A DNA stretch of 64,000 nt from Flavobacterium soyae (lineage in GTDB: Bacteria; Bacteroidota; Bacteroidia; Flavobacteriales; Flavobacteriaceae): positions 62,001-126,000 of the forward strand of contig NZ_JAJQXA010000006.1 in the NCBI RefSeq assembly GCF_021245985.1, read 5' to 3'. Position numbers and translations under genes: made by a program. Positions 27,322-37,747 of this stretch are shown here, one piece after another (position 1 is the stretch's first letter; every line of letters starts with the position of its first letter). The notes beneath the pieces are model-generated. The model saw only the letters and a program-made list of their open reading frames with translations. It did not search any database and was not told where the DNA came from.

Positions 27322-29025
27322 TCAAAATTTAACATTATAACATATGTTTATGATAGTGTTATATAATTGTAATTCCTGAGTTTTATTAGCTCCGTTTGTG
27401 AGATTAATATTTATTAACCCATTTGGAGTTTGAATTGTGGTTCCAATTCCAATTCCTATTAATTTTTTTATTTTGTTAGGCTCTGAAACGCTTGTTAAGT
27501 CTTGATATATTCCATAATCTAAGATTGAATTAATGTAGAGATTTGATGAAACAATATATCTGTACTCTGTAAGAATGGATGCTGTGAAATTTGCCTGGAG
27601 ACTATTTTCTAAAAATCCTCTTATTGATTTAATTCCGCCAAATCTGAACAATTCGTTTGAAATGTAGTTTTTACTTTGCAAATAAAAATTTTGTGAATTT
27701 ATGTTAATATAATTTTTACTGTTGAGTTCAAAATTATAGCCGGCACTTAGACTTATGTAGAATTGTTTGCTTGATCCGGCTGTTTCTAAATCGTTATTTG
27801 TATTTCTTCTCCCGTATCCGGATGCTAGGTTCAAGAATGCTTTTCTTTGCATCAGGTAATTGTTGTAATCTGTTTTTTTATATTCGAAAGTTGATGTGAA
27901 ATACGAATTGTCAAAATCACTGATTGTTGAGTTGTTGGTGTTTTGAATGTCGCTTGACTCAGTAGATTGATATCCTAGATATATTTTAGAATTGTAATTT
28001 ATATAATAACCTAAATCAATTGCCGTTTTTGTGTTTTGAAAAGTACTGTCTTGTTTGAATATGTTTAATTGGGCTTTTATTCCAAGTGGTGATTTGAATA
28101 TATATGGAATCTCCAATTTAGTGTTAAAGGTCTTTTGTTGATTTCCGTCGCTTTTCCAGTACAATGAAAATTGTTCTCCGGCATGAAGTGTGTTGATTAG
28201 TAGAATGTCAAGATAACCATTAAGAGTTACTTTTTTGTTTTCGTCATTTGAAAATCCAATGAAGCCATCAAAAGTGTTTGCTTTTCTTTTTTCTACGTAA
28301 GTATAAATTTTAGTAGAATCATTTGTAAAGAGTATTTCAGGATATTTTGTTTGAGAAACAAACTCGAAATTATTAATGTCTTCGTAAAGCTGTTTTGTGA
28401 TCTCCTGATTAAATGTTTTGTTTAGGTATTTTTTATTAAGTCGTTTTAAATGGCCTTTCGGAAAAAAATCACGAGAATTGTTATTTGCATAATTTAGAAT
28501 AATGGAATTTACATTGCGTTTTTTTTCAGATTTAAAATTTAAGTCGGCGTAAATTACCAAATCCTTTCTTCGGATATTTTCGAGTTTAATTTTGCTAAGT
28601 GCAAAACCATCTTTTTCAGCTTGTATTATTTTCGAGTTTAAATAGTTTTCAATTTCACTATAAGGAAGAATTATGGAGTCATTTTGTTTTTTATGAGAAT
28701 CAAAAAAGCGATTATTTATACCTATATATATATGTATACTTTTTATTCTGTTTTTTAGGCTAAAAATAACGGCATAAGTGCTGTCATTTATTTTGTTGTT
28801 TTCTAGTGTTTTATTGTCTAAAAAGCCTTTTTTTGAAAGTTTTCCGGAAGTGTTTTTTATCTCATCAAACAGTGATTTGATATTTGGGTGAACTGCAGTG
28901 TAATTTAAGGAGTCAATAATTTTGTTTTCAATTTCATTTGATCCGTTTATTTTTAGATGAAAGGTTTGAGTATAAGCAGAAAAGCTTATGAAGAAAAAAA
29001 ACAATGTATTAAAAAACTGTTTCAA
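27322..29025 (-). CDS. Short Omp85-like (BamA/TamA-type) outer-membrane protein
   Basis: 567 residues with a signal peptide (about 1-19, ending in AYTQ). Residues about 22-220 look like two or three POTRA-type alpha/beta units, more divergent than usual. Residues about 230-567 form a 16-strand-type barrel with the Omp85 signature GGIKSIRGFLENSL near 460-473, the RGF lid-lock motif, and a C-terminal Phe (NICYNVKF). BamA proteins are about 800 residues or more, so this is a reduced relative with unknown client or lipid function. It is divergent from rpsL, sharing a 183-bp promoter region. Confidence 0.75.
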   Translation of the reverse strand: MKQFFNTLFFFFISFSAYTQTFHLKINGSNEIENKIIDSLNYTAVHPNIKSLFDEIKNTSGKLSKKGFLDNKTLENNKINDSTYAVIFSLKNRIKSIHIYIGINNRFFDSHKKQNDSIILPYSEIENYLNSKIIQAEKDGFALSKIKLENIRRKDLVIYADLNFKSEKKRNVNSIILNYANNNSRDFFPKGHLKRLNKKYLNKTFNQEITKQLYEDINNFEFVSQTKYPEILFTNDSTKIYTYVEKRKANTFDGFIGFSNDENKKVTLNGYLDILLINTLHAGEQFSLYWKSDGNQQKTFNTKLEIPYIFKSPLGIKAQLNIFKQDSTFQNTKTAIDLGYYINYNSKIYLGYQSTESSDIQNTNNSTISDFDNSYFTSTFEYKKTDYNNYLMQRKAFLNLASGYGRRNTNNDLETAGSSKQFYISLSAGYNFELNSKNYININSQNFYLQSKNYISNELFRFGGIKSIRGFLENSLQANFTASILTEYRYIVSSNLYINSILDYGIYQDLTSVSEPNKIKKLIGIGIGTTIQTPNGLININLTNGANKTQELQLYNTIINICYNVKF

Positions 29026-29124
29026 GTGAAAATGTTTTGTTTAATTAAAGTGTATGCAAATATCTATTGTTTGTTTGTAAAAACATACTAATAAATAATG
29101 TTGTTGAAAATTAATAGATTAACG

Positions 29125-29155
29125 TTTGTATAGTGGAAATTATTTTATACATTTG
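29125..29155 (+). promoter_or_regulatory. Consensus Bacteroidota promoter of the str operon
   Basis: TTTG (29125-29128), 19-nt spacer, TACATTTG (29148-29155): an exact match to TTTG-N19-TANNTTTG. Transcription should start near 29161. The leader of about 50 nt begins with the small hairpin CCCG-TAAAAAG-CGGG (29160-29174), which might protect the 5' end. Confidence 0.85.
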
Positions 29156-29208
29156 CAACCCCGTAAAAAGCGGGAATTTAATAAACATAATAATTTTTAG
29201 TATTAATT

Positions 29209-29592
29209 ATGCCAACAATTCAACAATTAGTAAGAACAGGAAGAACTCAGATAACTAAGAAGAGTAAATCGGTTGCTTTAGATTCTTGTCCTCAAAGAAG
29301 AGGGGTTTGTACGCGTGTTTACACTACTACACCAAAAAAACCAAACTCTGCAATGCGTAAAGTTGCGCGTGTACGTTTGACAAATGGTAATGAGGTGAAT
29401 GCTTACATTCCTGGAGAAGGACACAATCTACAAGAGCACTCGATAGTATTAGTTAGAGGCGGAAGGGTAAAAGATTTACCAGGTGTTAGATATCATATCG
29501 TTCGTGGAGCGCTTGACACGTCAGGAGTTGCAGGAAGAACGCAAAGAAGATCTAAGTACGGTGCTAAACGCCCAAAAGAAGCAAAAAAGTAA
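29209..29592 (+). CDS. rpsL: 30S ribosomal protein S12
   Basis: 127 residues. S12 sits at the decoding centre. The conserved [15 protein letters not shown] (about 43-57, with the Lys43-equivalent streptomycin site as wild-type Lys) and [17 protein letters not shown] (about 91-107) are present. It starts the str operon directly after a consensus promoter. No Shine-Dalgarno sequence precedes it, as is normal for Bacteroidota. Confidence 0.99.
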
Positions 29593-29615
29593 TTTAAAAC
29601 TTTTAAGAAAAAGAC

Positions 29616-30092
29616 ATGAGAAAAAGAGCGGCAAAGAAAAGACCACTTTTACCGGATCCAAGGTTTAATGACCAGTTGGTAACGCGTTTTGTGAACAACT
29701 TAATGTGGGATGGTAAAAAATCTACAGCTTTCAAAGTATTTTATGATGCAATTGATATCATTGAAACTAAAAAGCAAGATTCAGAGAAAACTTCATTAGA
29801 AATTTGGAAAGATGCTTTAACAAACGTTATGCCTCACGTAGAAGTACGTAGCCGTAGAGTTGGTGGAGCTACATTTCAAATTCCAATGCAGATTCGTCCA
29901 GACAGAAAAATTTCTATGGCAATGAAGTGGTTAATACTTTATTCTAGAAGAAGAAATGAAAAATCTATGGCACAACGTTTAGCGTCAGAATGTTTAGCTG
30001 CTGCTAAAGAAGAAGGTGCTGCGGTTAAGAAAAGAATGGATACTCACAAAATGGCAGAAGCTAACAAAGCATTCTCTCACTTTAGATTTTAA
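29616..30092 (+). CDS. rpsG: 30S ribosomal protein S7
   Basis: 158 residues. It nucleates assembly of the 30S head and lines the E site. [17 protein letters not shown] opens the protein, and the family core [16 protein letters not shown] lies near 77-92. It is 23 nt after rpsL and 10 nt before fusA. The length is normal. Confidence 0.99.
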   Translation: MRKRAAKKRPLLPDPRFNDQLVTRFVNNLMWDGKKSTAFKVFYDAIDIIETKKQDSEKTSLEIWKDALTNVMPHVEVRSRRVGGATFQIPMQIRPDRKISMAMKWLILYSRRRNEKSMAQRLASECLAAAKEEGAAVKKRMDTHKMAEANKAFSHFRF

Positions 30093-30102
30093 TTCGTAAG
30101 AA

Positions 30103-32259
30103 ATGGCTAGAGATTTAAAATATACAAGAAATATCGGAATTGCTGCTCACATTGATGCTGGTAAAACAACAACTACTGAGCGTATTCTTTTTTATACTGG
30201 AAAGTCACACAAAATTGGTGAGGTACACGATGGTGCTGCAACAATGGACTGGATGGCGCAAGAGCAGGAAAGAGGTATTACAATTACTTCTGCTGCTACG
30301 ACTTGTACTTGGAATTTTCCAACAGAGCAAGGTAAAGCGCTTCCGGAATCATTGCCTTATCACTTTAATATTATTGATACTCCTGGACACGTTGACTTTA
30401 CCGTAGAGGTAAACCGTTCTTTACGTGTACTTGATGGTTTGGTTTTCTTATTTAGTGCTGTTGATGGTGTTGAGCCTCAATCAGAAACTAACTGGAGACT
30501 TGCTGATCAATATAGAGTTCCTCGTATGGGATTCGTAAATAAAATGGATCGTCAAGGTGCTAACTTTTTAGCTGTATGCGGACAGGTTAAAGACATGTTG
30601 AAATCGAATGCGGTTGCAATTACTTTGCCTATTGGAGATGAAGCTGATTTTAAAGGTATTGTTGACTTAGTGAAAAATCAAGCTATTGTATGGCATGATG
30701 AAACTCAAGGAGCTACTTTTGATATCGTTGATATCCCAGCGGATATGATTGATGATGTTAAGCATTACCGTTCTATTCTTATCGAAGAGATTGCAACTTA
30801 TGATGAAAATCTTTTGGATAAATATATGGAAGATGAAAACTCTATTACAGAGGAAGAAATCAACAATGCATTAAGAGCTGCTACTATTGATATGGCTATT
30901 ATTCCAATGCTTGCTGGTTCATCTTTCAAAAACAAAGGTGTTCAGTTTATGTTGGATGCGGTTTGTAAGTATTTACCATCTCCTTTAGATAAAGAAGGTA
31001 TTGAAGGAATTCATCCTGATGATGCTGATTTATTAGAAGAAGATCAAACGAAAATTTTACGTAAGCCAGATGTTAAAGAGCCATTCGCTGCTTTGGCGTT
31101 TAAAATTGCTACTGACCCATTCGTTGGGCGTTTAGCTTTCTTCCGTGCATATTCTGGGCGTTTAGATGCTGGATCTTATGTTTTAAATACTCGTTCTGGT
31201 AATAAAGAAAGAATTTCTCGTATTTACCAAATGCATGCTAATAAACAAAATCCAATCGAATTTATTGAAGCTGGAGATATTGGTGCTGCTGTTGGATTTA
31301 AAGATATTAAAACAGGAGATACTCTTTGTGATGAAAAGAATCCAATTATCTTGGAATCTATGAAATTCCCTGATCCTGTAATTGGTATTGCTATTGAGCC
31401 AAAAACAAAAGCTGACGTAGATAAAATGGGTATGGCTTTAGCTAAATTAGCTGAAGAAGATCCAACATTTACAGTTAGAACTGATGAGGCTTCTGGGCAG
31501 ACTATTATTTCAGGTATGGGTGAGCTTCACTTAGATATCTTAGTGGATCGTATGAAACGTGAATTTAAAGTTGAAGTAAACCAAGGTGAGCCTCAAGTTG
31601 AGTATAAAGAAGCGTTTACAAGATCTGCAACACATAGAGAGACTTACAAGAAACAATCTGGAGGTCGTGGTAAATTCGGGGATATCGTATTTACAATCGA
31701 GCCTGCTGATGAAGTTGATGGTAAAGTTCCAGTTGGATTACAATTTATCAATGCTGTAAAAGGTGGTAACGTTCCTAAAGAATATATCCCTGCTGTTGAA
31801 AAAGGATTTAGAGAGGCTATGAAAACTGGTCCGTTGGCAGGATATGCTGTGGATAGTTTGAAAGTAACTTTAACTGATGGATCTTTCCACCCTGTGGATT
31901 CTGATGCATTATCTTTTGAGTTAGCTGCAAGAATGGGTTATAAAGAATCAGGACGTGCTGCTGGAGCTGTTATTCTTGAGCCAATCATGAAAATCGAAGT
32001 TATTACTCCAGAAGAAAATATGGGTGATATCGTAGGTGACTTGAACCGTCGTAGAGGTCAGGTTAATGATATGGGTGATAGAAATGGTGCTAAAACTATT
32101 AAGGCTGATGTGCCTTTATCAGAAATGTTTGGATATGTAACTACATTAAGAACATTATCTTCTGGTAGAGCTACTTCAACAATGGAGTTTTCTCACTATG
32201 CAGAAACACCTTCTAATATTTCAGAAGAGGTAATCAAAAAAGCAAAAGGTAACGCTTAA
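30103..32259 (+). CDS. fusA: Elongation factor G
   Basis: 718 residues. This GTPase moves tRNA and mRNA on the ribosome. G1 AHIDAGKTT is at 15-23, switch [12 protein letters not shown] near 61-71, G3 DTPGHVD near 97-103 and G4 NKMD near 151-154. Domains II-V are complete ([10 protein letters not shown] near 478-487; C-terminal [17 protein letters not shown]). In many bacteria tuf follows fusA; here rpsJ follows after 10 nt. Confidence 0.99.
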   Translation: MARDLKYTRNIGIAAHIDAGKTTTTERILFYTGKSHKIGEVHDGAATMDWMAQEQERGITITSAATTCTWNFPTEQGKALPESLPYHFNIIDTPGHVDFTVEVNRSLRVLDGLVFLFSAVDGVEPQSETNWRLADQYRVPRMGFVNKMDRQGANFLAVCGQVKDMLKSNAVAITLPIGDEADFKGIVDLVKNQAIVWHDETQGATFDIVDIPADMIDDVKHYRSILIEEIATYDENLLDKYMEDENSITEEEINNALRAATIDMAIIPMLAGSSFKNKGVQFMLDAVCKYLPSPLDKEGIEGIHPDDADLLEEDQTKILRKPDVKEPFAALAFKIATDPFVGRLAFFRAYSGRLDAGSYVLNTRSGNKERISRIYQMHANKQNPIEFIEAGDIGAAVGFKDIKTGDTLCDEKNPIILESMKFPDPVIGIAIEPKTKADVDKMGMALAKLAEEDPTFTVRTDEASGQTIISGMGELHLDILVDRMKREFKVEVNQGEPQVEYKEAFTRSATHRETYKKQSGGRGKFGDIVFTIEPADEVDGKVPVGLQFINAVKGGNVPKEYIPAVEKGFREAMKTGPLAGYAVDSLKVTLTDGSFHPVDSDALSFELAARMGYKESGRAAGAVILEPIMKIEVITPEENMGDIVGDLNRRRGQVNDMGDRNGAKTIKADVPLSEMFGYVTTLRTLSSGRATSTMEFSHYAETPSNISEEVIKKAKGNA

Positions 32260-32269
32260 TTTTAAGAAA

Positions 32270-32575
32270 ATGAGTCAAAAAATCAGAATAAAACTAAAAT
32301 CTTACGATCACATGTTGGTAGATAAATCTGCTGAAAAGATCGTAAAAACAGTAAAAACTACTGGAGCAGTTGTAACAGGTCCAATTCCGTTGCCAACTCA
32401 CAAAAAACTTTTCACTGTGCTACGTTCTCCGCACGTTAACAAAAAAGCGAGAGAACAGTTTGAAGTAATGTCATACAAGAGATTGATTGATATTTATTCA
32501 TCTTCATCAAAAACTATTGATGCATTAATGAAACTTGAATTGCCAAGTGGTGTTGAAGTAGAGATAAAAGTATAA
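32270..32575 (+). CDS. rpsJ: 30S ribosomal protein S10
   Basis: 101 residues, complete S10 ([21 protein letters not shown] at 5-25; [26 protein letters not shown] in the middle). In E. coli S10 is the first gene of the S10 operon with rplC next. Here it is the last gene of the str operon, and a strong terminator plus a new promoter separate it from rplC. S10 is also the NusE antitermination factor, so this split decouples NusE from L3/L4 control. Confidence 0.99.
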
Positions 32576-32598
32576 TTTTTTTTATATTTTTTATATAT

Positions 32599-32629
32599 AA
32601 AAGCGAGACGTAAGTGTCTCGCTTTTTTT
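32599..32629 (+). terminator. Terminator of the str operon after rpsJ
   Basis: GCGAGAC (32603-32609) pairs perfectly with GTCTCGC (32616-32622), extended by A-T pairs, then seven Ts. It is a strong intrinsic terminator 28 nt after the rpsJ stop. Confidence 0.9.
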
Positions 32630-32869
32630 ATTGCTTCAAGGTGATTTTTAATTTGATTTTTTTGTAGTTAAGGCTAGAGATGAAATGTATAGATGTCTTT
32701 ATTTTAGCATGCTGCGAGAGTTTTTTGTTGTGATTTATTTAAGTAATTGTTGTATGTAAAATTGAATTTTATTGAAGTCTAAAGTTTAGATTTTGGAATA
32801 AATAAAATCTCTTTTGTTGTGAGTTTGGGGCTTGGATTTTGATAATGAGCGATTTAATTTTTGTAACTG

Positions 32870-32901
32870 TTTGGTATATTCAATTTTAATATCTACTTTT
32901 G
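32870..32901 (+). promoter_or_regulatory. Promoter of the rplC (S10/spc/alpha) operon
   Basis: TTTG (32870-32873), 20-nt spacer, TACTTTTG (32894-32901) fits the Bacteroidota consensus. The expected transcript start is near 32907, leaving a leader of about 64 nt before rplC. Confidence 0.85.
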
Positions 32902-32905
32902 CACT

Positions 32906-32943
32906 CCCTGTTTGGAAATTTCTGTTATTTTCAAATTGAAGGG
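32906..32943 (+). promoter_or_regulatory. Hairpin in the rplC leader
   Basis: CCCT (32906-32909) pairs with AGGG (32940-32943) and TTTGGAAA (32911-32918) pairs with TTTTCAAA (32928-32935, one G-U), giving a two-part stem with an asymmetric inner loop (1 nt against 4) and a 9-nt terminal loop. It begins at the predicted mRNA 5' end. It could be a protein-binding site for feedback by L3, L4 or another product, by analogy with the E. coli S10 leader bound by L4; this is inference. Confidence 0.5.
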
Positions 32944-32970
32944 AATTTTAGTAATTAATAATTAATATTT

Positions 32971-33588
32971 ATGTCTGGGTTAATTGGTAAAAAAATCGGC
33001 ATGACTAGTATTTTCGATGAAAACGGGAAAAACATTCCTTGTACAGTAATCGAAGCTGGGCCGTGTGTTGTTACCCAAGTCAGAACCAAAGGTGTTGACG
33101 GGTACGAAGCGTTGCAGTTAGGTTTCGATGACAAAAACGAGAAACATTCTACTAAAGCGGCTTTAGGTCACTTTAAAAAAGCTGGAACTGTTGCTAAGAA
33201 AAAAGTCGTTGAATTCCAAGATTTTGCAACTGAACAAAAATTAGGAGATCTTATTGATGTTTCTATTTTTGAAGAAGGAGAATTTGTAGATGTACAAGGT
33301 GTGTCTAAAGGTAAAGGTTTCCAAGGGGTTGTTAAACGTCACGGTTTTGGTGGTGTTGGACAAGCTACTCATGGTCAGCACAACCGTTTAAGAGCGCCAG
33401 GTTCTGTAGGAGCTTCTTCTTATCCATCTAGAGTATTCAAAGGAATGCGTATGGCTGGAAGAATGGGAGGAGATAATGTAAAAGTTCAAAACCTTAGAGT
33501 TTTAAAAGTAGTTGCTGAAAAGAATCTACTTGTTGTTAAAGGATGTATTCCTGGGCACAAAAACTCTTACGTAATCATTCAGAAGTAA
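32971..33588 (+). CDS. rplC: 50S ribosomal protein L3
   Basis: 205 residues. [19 protein letters not shown] opens it. The long central loop [43 protein letters not shown] (about 126-170; Gln in the QHN segment is the usual PrmB methylation region) reaches toward the peptidyl transferase centre. Its stop overlaps the rplD start by one base (TAATG), a sign of coupling. Confidence 0.99.
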   Translation: MSGLIGKKIGMTSIFDENGKNIPCTVIEAGPCVVTQVRTKGVDGYEALQLGFDDKNEKHSTKAALGHFKKAGTVAKKKVVEFQDFATEQKLGDLIDVSIFEEGEFVDVQGVSKGKGFQGVVKRHGFGGVGQATHGQHNRLRAPGSVGASSYPSRVFKGMRMAGRMGGDNVKVQNLRVLKVVAEKNLLVVKGCIPGHKNSYVIIQK

Positions 33589-34217
33589 TGGAAGTAAAAG
33601 TATTAGATTTCAACGGAAAAGATACTGGTAGAAAAGTTCAACTTTCTGATTCAGTATTCGCAATTGAACCAAATAATCACGCTGTATATCTTGATGTTAA
33701 GCAATATCTTGCTAATCAAAGACAGGGTACTCACAAAGCTAAAGAAAGAGCTGAAGTAACTGGAAGTACGCGTAAGATTAAAAAGCAAAAAGGTACGGGT
33801 ACAGCTCGTGCGGGAAGTGTTAAGAATCCTTTGTTTAAAGGTGGAGGAACAGTTTTCGGACCAAGACCAAGAAGTTATTCATTCAAGTTGAATAAAGGGT
33901 TGAAAAGATTGGCTAGAAAATCAGCTTTCTCGATCAAGGCAAAAGAATCAAATATTATTGTTCTTGAAGACTTTAATTTTGATGCGCCAAACACTAAAAA
34001 TTTCATTAACGTTTTGAAAGCTTTAGGGTTAGAAAATAAAAAATCTCTATTTGTGTTGGGAGAGTCAAATAAAAATGTATATTTGTCGTCACGCAATTTA
34101 AAGGCTTCTAATGTCGTAACTAGCTCAGAATTAAGCACTTACGCAATATTAAACACTAATAATTTGGTGCTTTTGGAAGGTTCTTTAGAGTTAATTGAAG
34201 AAAATTTAAGCAAATAA
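33588..34217 (+). CDS. rplD: 50S ribosomal protein L4
   Basis: 209 residues from the ATG at 33588. The frame opens upstream at 33543, inside rplC, but [19 protein letters not shown] is the normal L4 start and its ATG overlaps the rplC stop by one base. The exit-tunnel loop has [19 protein letters not shown] near 58-76. In enterobacteria L4 represses the S10 operon. Confidence 0.98.
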   Translation: MEVKVLDFNGKDTGRKVQLSDSVFAIEPNNHAVYLDVKQYLANQRQGTHKAKERAEVTGSTRKIKKQKGTGTARAGSVKNPLFKGGGTVFGPRPRSYSFKLNKGLKRLARKSAFSIKAKESNIIVLEDFNFDAPNTKNFINVLKALGLENKKSLFVLGESNKNVYLSSRNLKASNVVTSSELSTYAILNTNNLVLLEGSLELIEENLSK

Positions 34218-34224
34218 TAGGAGT

Positions 34225-34515
34225 ATGAGTATCATAATTAGACCTATAGTAACTGAAAAAGTAACCAAAGAAAGTGAAGTTCTAAACCGCTTCGGATTCG
34301 TTGTTGACAAAAAAGCAAACAAAGTTCAGATTAAGAAAGCTGTTGAAGCTGCTTATGGAGTAACTATCGTTTCAGTTAACACAATGAATGTGAGACCAGA
34401 TAGATCTACTAAATACACTAAAAGTGGTTTAATCAGTGGAAAGACAAATGCAATTAAAAAAGCAATTGTTCAAGTACAAGAAGGAGAAACAATTGATTTT
34501 TACAACAATATCTAA
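34225..34515 (+). CDS. rplW: 50S ribosomal protein L23
   Basis: 96 residues. It lies at the tunnel exit and docks trigger factor and SRP. IIRPIVTEKVTKESE is at 3-17, and the KVQIKKAVEAAYGVTIVSVNT core is intact. It starts 7 nt after rplD. An AGGAG lies only 2 nt before the ATG, too close to be a working Shine-Dalgarno. Confidence 0.98.
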   Translation: MSIIIRPIVTEKVTKESEVLNRFGFVVDKKANKVQIKKAVEAAYGVTIVSVNTMNVRPDRSTKYTKSGLISGKTNAIKKAIVQVQEGETIDFYNNI

Positions 34516-34524
34516 GATAGAAAA

Positions 34525-35349
34525 ATGTCAGTAAGAAAATTAAAACCTATTACCCCAGGTCAGCGATTTAGAGTTGTGAATGGTTATGACGCCATTACAA
34601 CTGATAAGCCGGAACGCTCTTTGATAGCGCCGATAAAAAACTCTGGAGGTAGAAATAGTCAAGGAAAGATGACCATGCGTTATACGGGTGGTGGTCACAA
34701 GCAGAGATATCGTATTATCGATTTCAAAAGAACTAAAGATGGAATCCCAGCTACAGTGAAATCAATCGAATACGATCCAAATCGTACTGCGTTCATCGCT
34801 TTATTAGCTTACGCTGATGGAGAGAAAACTTATGTTATTGCTCAAAATGGATTGAAAGTTGGTCAGAAATTAGTTTCTGGTCCAGAATCTCAACCTGAAA
34901 TTGGTAATACATTACCTTTAAGCAGAATTCCTCTTGGAACTGTTATATCTTGTATTGAGTTACGTCCAGGACAAGGAGCGGTTATTGCTCGTTCAGCTGG
35001 AACTTTTGCTCAGTTAATGGCAAGAGACGGGAAATATGCAACAATTAAAATGCCATCTGGTGAGACAAGATTAATCTTGTTAACTTGTTCGGCTACAATT
35101 GGAGCTGTTTCTAATTCTGACCACCAATTAGTTGTATCTGGAAAAGCAGGTAGAACAAGATGGTTAGGAAGAAGACCTAGAACTAGACCAGTAGCGATGA
35201 ACCCAGTTGATCACCCTATGGGAGGTGGTGAAGGACGTTCTTCTGGAGGGCACCCGCGTTCAAGAAACGGATTGCCAGCTAAAGGTTACAGAACTCGTTC
35301 TAAGAAAAACCCGAGTAACAAGTATATCGTAGAACGTAGAAAGAAATAA
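34525..35349 (+). CDS. rplB: 50S ribosomal protein L2
   Basis: 274 residues, full length. It joins the subunits and supports peptidyl transfer. [18 protein letters not shown] near 52-69 and the C-terminal [21 protein letters not shown] (His229-equivalent in DHPMGG) are intact. Confidence 0.99.
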   Translation: MSVRKLKPITPGQRFRVVNGYDAITTDKPERSLIAPIKNSGGRNSQGKMTMRYTGGGHKQRYRIIDFKRTKDGIPATVKSIEYDPNRTAFIALLAYADGEKTYVIAQNGLKVGQKLVSGPESQPEIGNTLPLSRIPLGTVISCIELRPGQGAVIARSAGTFAQLMARDGKYATIKMPSGETRLILLTCSATIGAVSNSDHQLVVSGKAGRTRWLGRRPRTRPVAMNPVDHPMGGGEGRSSGGHPRSRNGLPAKGYRTRSKKNPSNKYIVERRKK

Positions 35350-35355
35350 TAAGAT

Positions 35356-35634
35356 ATGGCACGTTCATTAAAAAAAGGACCTTTCGTTCATTATAAATTA
35401 GACAAGAAAGTTCAGGAAAACGTAGAAAGTGGTAAAAATGGAGTAGTTAAGACTTGGTCTAGAGCTTCAATGATTACTCCAGATTTCGTTGGACAAACTA
35501 TCGCAGTTCATAACGGTCGTCAATTTGTACCAGTTTACGTAACAGAAAACATGGTAGGTCACAAATTAGGAGAGTTTTCACCAACTAGATCTTTTAGAGG
35601 TCATGCTGGAGCAAAAAATAAAGGTAAAAAATAA
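35356..35634 (+). CDS. rpsS: 30S ribosomal protein S19
   Basis: 92 residues. [15 protein letters not shown] opens it, with [18 protein letters not shown] at 69-86. It binds 16S rRNA in the 30S head with S13. Six nucleotides separate it from rplB and from rplV. Confidence 0.99.
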   Translation: MARSLKKGPFVHYKLDKKVQENVESGKNGVVKTWSRASMITPDFVGQTIAVHNGRQFVPVYVTENMVGHKLGEFSPTRSFRGHAGAKNKGKK

Positions 35635-35640
35635 GAAGCA

Positions 35641-36054
35641 ATGGGAGTTCGTAAAAGAGAAACAGCAGATGCGAGAAAAGAGGCTAATAAGTCTATTGCT
35701 TTCGCAAAATTGAATAACTGCCCTACTTCACCTAGAAAAATGCGCTTAGTAGCGGACTTGGTAAGAGGTCAGAAGGTAGAAAGAGCACTTAACATTTTAA
35801 GATTCAGTTCTAAAGAAGCTTCAAGAAAATTAGAAAAACTATTATTATCTGCAATCAATAACTGGGAGCAAAAAAATAGTGAAGGTAATTTAGAAGAAGC
35901 TGGATTATTTGTTAAAGAGATCAGAGTAGATGGTGGAATGATGTTAAAAAGACTTCGTCCAGCTCCACAAGGTCGTGCACACAGAATAAGAAAACGTTCT
36001 AATCACGTTACAATCGTGCTTGGAGCTATCAATAACACACAAAGCAATTCTTAA
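35641..36054 (+). CDS. rplV: 50S ribosomal protein L22
   Basis: 137 residues, slightly longer than the E. coli protein through an N-terminal extension of about 20 residues ([20 protein letters not shown]). The core [17 protein letters not shown] and the tunnel hairpin [20 protein letters not shown] are conserved. Confidence 0.98.
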
Positions 36055-36059
36055 GCAGC

Positions 36060-36818
36060 ATGGGACAAAAGACAAATCCAATTGGAAATAGACTTGGTAT
36101 CATCAGAGGGTGGGACTCAAACTGGTATGGTGGAAATGATTACGGTGATAAACTTGCCGAAGATCACAAAATCAGAAAGTATATCCACGCTCGTTTATCA
36201 AAAGCTAGTGTATCAAAAGTAATCATCGAGAGAACTTTGAAACTTGTAACCGTTACTATCACTACTGCTAGACCTGGTATCATTATCGGAAAAGGCGGAC
36301 AAGAGGTAGACAAGTTAAAAGAAGAACTTAAGAAAGTTACTGACAAAGAGGTTCAAATTAACATCTTTGAAATTAAAAGACCTGAGTTAGATGCTTATCT
36401 TGTGGCGACCAGCATCGCTCGTCAAATCGAAAGCCGTATCTCTTACAGACGTGCAATTAAGATGGCTATTGCAGCTTCTATGCGTATGAATGCAGAAGGT
36501 ATTAAAGTTTTGATTTCTGGTCGTTTGAATGGTGCTGAAATGGCACGTTCTGAAGGTTTCAAAGAAGGTAGAATTCCTCTATCAACTTTCAGAGCTGATA
36601 TTGATTATGCTTTGGCTGAAGCTCACACTACTTACGGTAGAATGGGTATCAAAGTATGGATCATGAAAGGTGAAGTTTATGGAAAGAGAGATCTTTCTCC
36701 ACTTGCTGGAATGGATAAAAAACAATCTGGTACTGGCGGTGGTAAAGGTGGAGATGCCCCTAGAGGTAAATCTAACTTTAATAAAGGTGGAAAACCAGAC
36801 GCTCGTAAAAGAAAGTAA
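36060..36818 (+). CDS. rpsC: 30S ribosomal protein S3
   Basis: 252 residues. N-terminal KH domain ([20 protein letters not shown] near 77-96 with the GXXG loop) and S3 C-terminal domain. The tail after about 215 is Gly/Lys/Arg-rich ([18 protein letters not shown]), a lineage-typical disordered extension. S3 forms the mRNA entry channel with S4 and S5. Confidence 0.98.
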
Positions 36819-36837
36819 ATTTTTAAACTAAAGAAAA

Positions 36838-37263
36838 ATGTTACAGCCTAAAAGAACAAAATACCGTAAGGTACAAAAAGGTAAAATGAAAGGTAACTCT
36901 CAAAGAGGGCATGAACTTTCTAATGGAATGTTTGGTATTAAATCTGTACATGAAGATGGAATGTTCTTAACTTCTCGTCAAATTGAAGCTGCGCGTATTG
37001 CTGCAACTCGTTACATGAAGAGAGAGGGACAATTATGGATTAAAATATTTCCAGACAAACCTATCACTAAGAAACCTCTTGAAGTACGTATGGGTAAAGG
37101 TAAAGGAGCAGTTGAGTATTGGGCTGCTGTTGTTAAACCAGGAAGAATTATGTTTGAAGTTGGAGGAGTTCCATTGTCAGTTGCAAAAGAGGCTTTACGT
37201 CTTGCAGCTCAGAAACTTCCAGTAAAAACTAAATTCGTCGTTGCTAGAGATTTCGAAGCATAA
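36838..37263 (+). CDS. rplP: 50S ribosomal protein L16
   Basis: 141 residues. [19 protein letters not shown] opens it. It organises the A-site tRNA elbow region. The stretch [19 protein letters not shown] near 81-99 is conserved, including the Arg at 81 that is hydroxylated in some bacteria. Confidence 0.99.
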   Translation: MLQPKRTKYRKVQKGKMKGNSQRGHELSNGMFGIKSVHEDGMFLTSRQIEAARIAATRYMKREGQLWIKIFPDKPITKKPLEVRMGKGKGAVEYWAAVVKPGRIMFEVGGVPLSVAKEALRLAAQKLPVKTKFVVARDFEA

Positions 37264-37275
37264 TTTATATTTATT

Positions 37276-37467
37276 ATGAAACAATCAGAAATAAAAGATC
37301 TTTCTGCAGCGGAGTTGCAAGAAAAGCTTAGTCAAACTAAGAAAGTATATGCTGACCTAAAAATGGCTCACGCTATTTCTCCAATTGCTAACCCACTTCA
37401 AATTAGAAGCGTTAGAAGAACAGTTGCAAGATTGGCTACAGAGTTAACTAAAAGAGAGTTACAATAA
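37276..37467 (+). CDS. rpmC: 50S ribosomal protein L29
   Basis: 63 residues, two-helix hairpin. KQSEIKDLSAAELQEKL and the C-terminal IRSVRRTVARLATEL motif identify L29, which sits at the tunnel exit beside L23. Confidence 0.98.
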   Translation: MKQSEIKDLSAAELQEKLSQTKKVYADLKMAHAISPIANPLQIRSVRRTVARLATELTKRELQ

Positions 37468-37484
37468 TTGTATTCTGCTGAAAG

Positions 37485-37745
37485 ATGGAAGAAAAAAGAA
37501 ATTTAAGAAAAGAAAGAATAGGTGTTGTTACTTCAAATAAAATGGATAAATCTATTGTTATTGCTGAAGTAAGAAAAGTAAAACACCCATTATACGGTAA
37601 GTTCGTGTTGAAAACTAAGAAATATGTTGCACACGACGAAACAAACGACTGTAACATTGGAGATACTGTAAGAATTAGCGAAACGCGTCCTTTAAGTAAA
37701 ACAAAATGTTGGAGATTAGTTGAAATCTTAGAAAGAGCTAAATAA
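37485..37745 (+). CDS. rpsQ: 30S ribosomal protein S17
   Basis: 86 residues of OB fold. [19 protein letters not shown] and [20 protein letters not shown] are the family signatures. It binds 16S helix 11. Confidence 0.99.
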   Translation: MEEKRNLRKERIGVVTSNKMDKSIVIAEVRKVKHPLYGKFVLKTKKYVAHDETNDCNIGDTVRISETRPLSKTKCWRLVEILERAK

Positions 37746-37747
37746 TT

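Larger units (their letters stand above)
32576..32970. other. 395-bp gap between rpsJ and rplC
   Basis: It holds the str-operon terminator (32599-32629), about 240 bp with no gene or clear structure (32630-32869), the rplC promoter (32870-32901) and a structured leader (32902-32970). This is the only large gap inside the ribosomal cluster. Confidence 0.8.
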
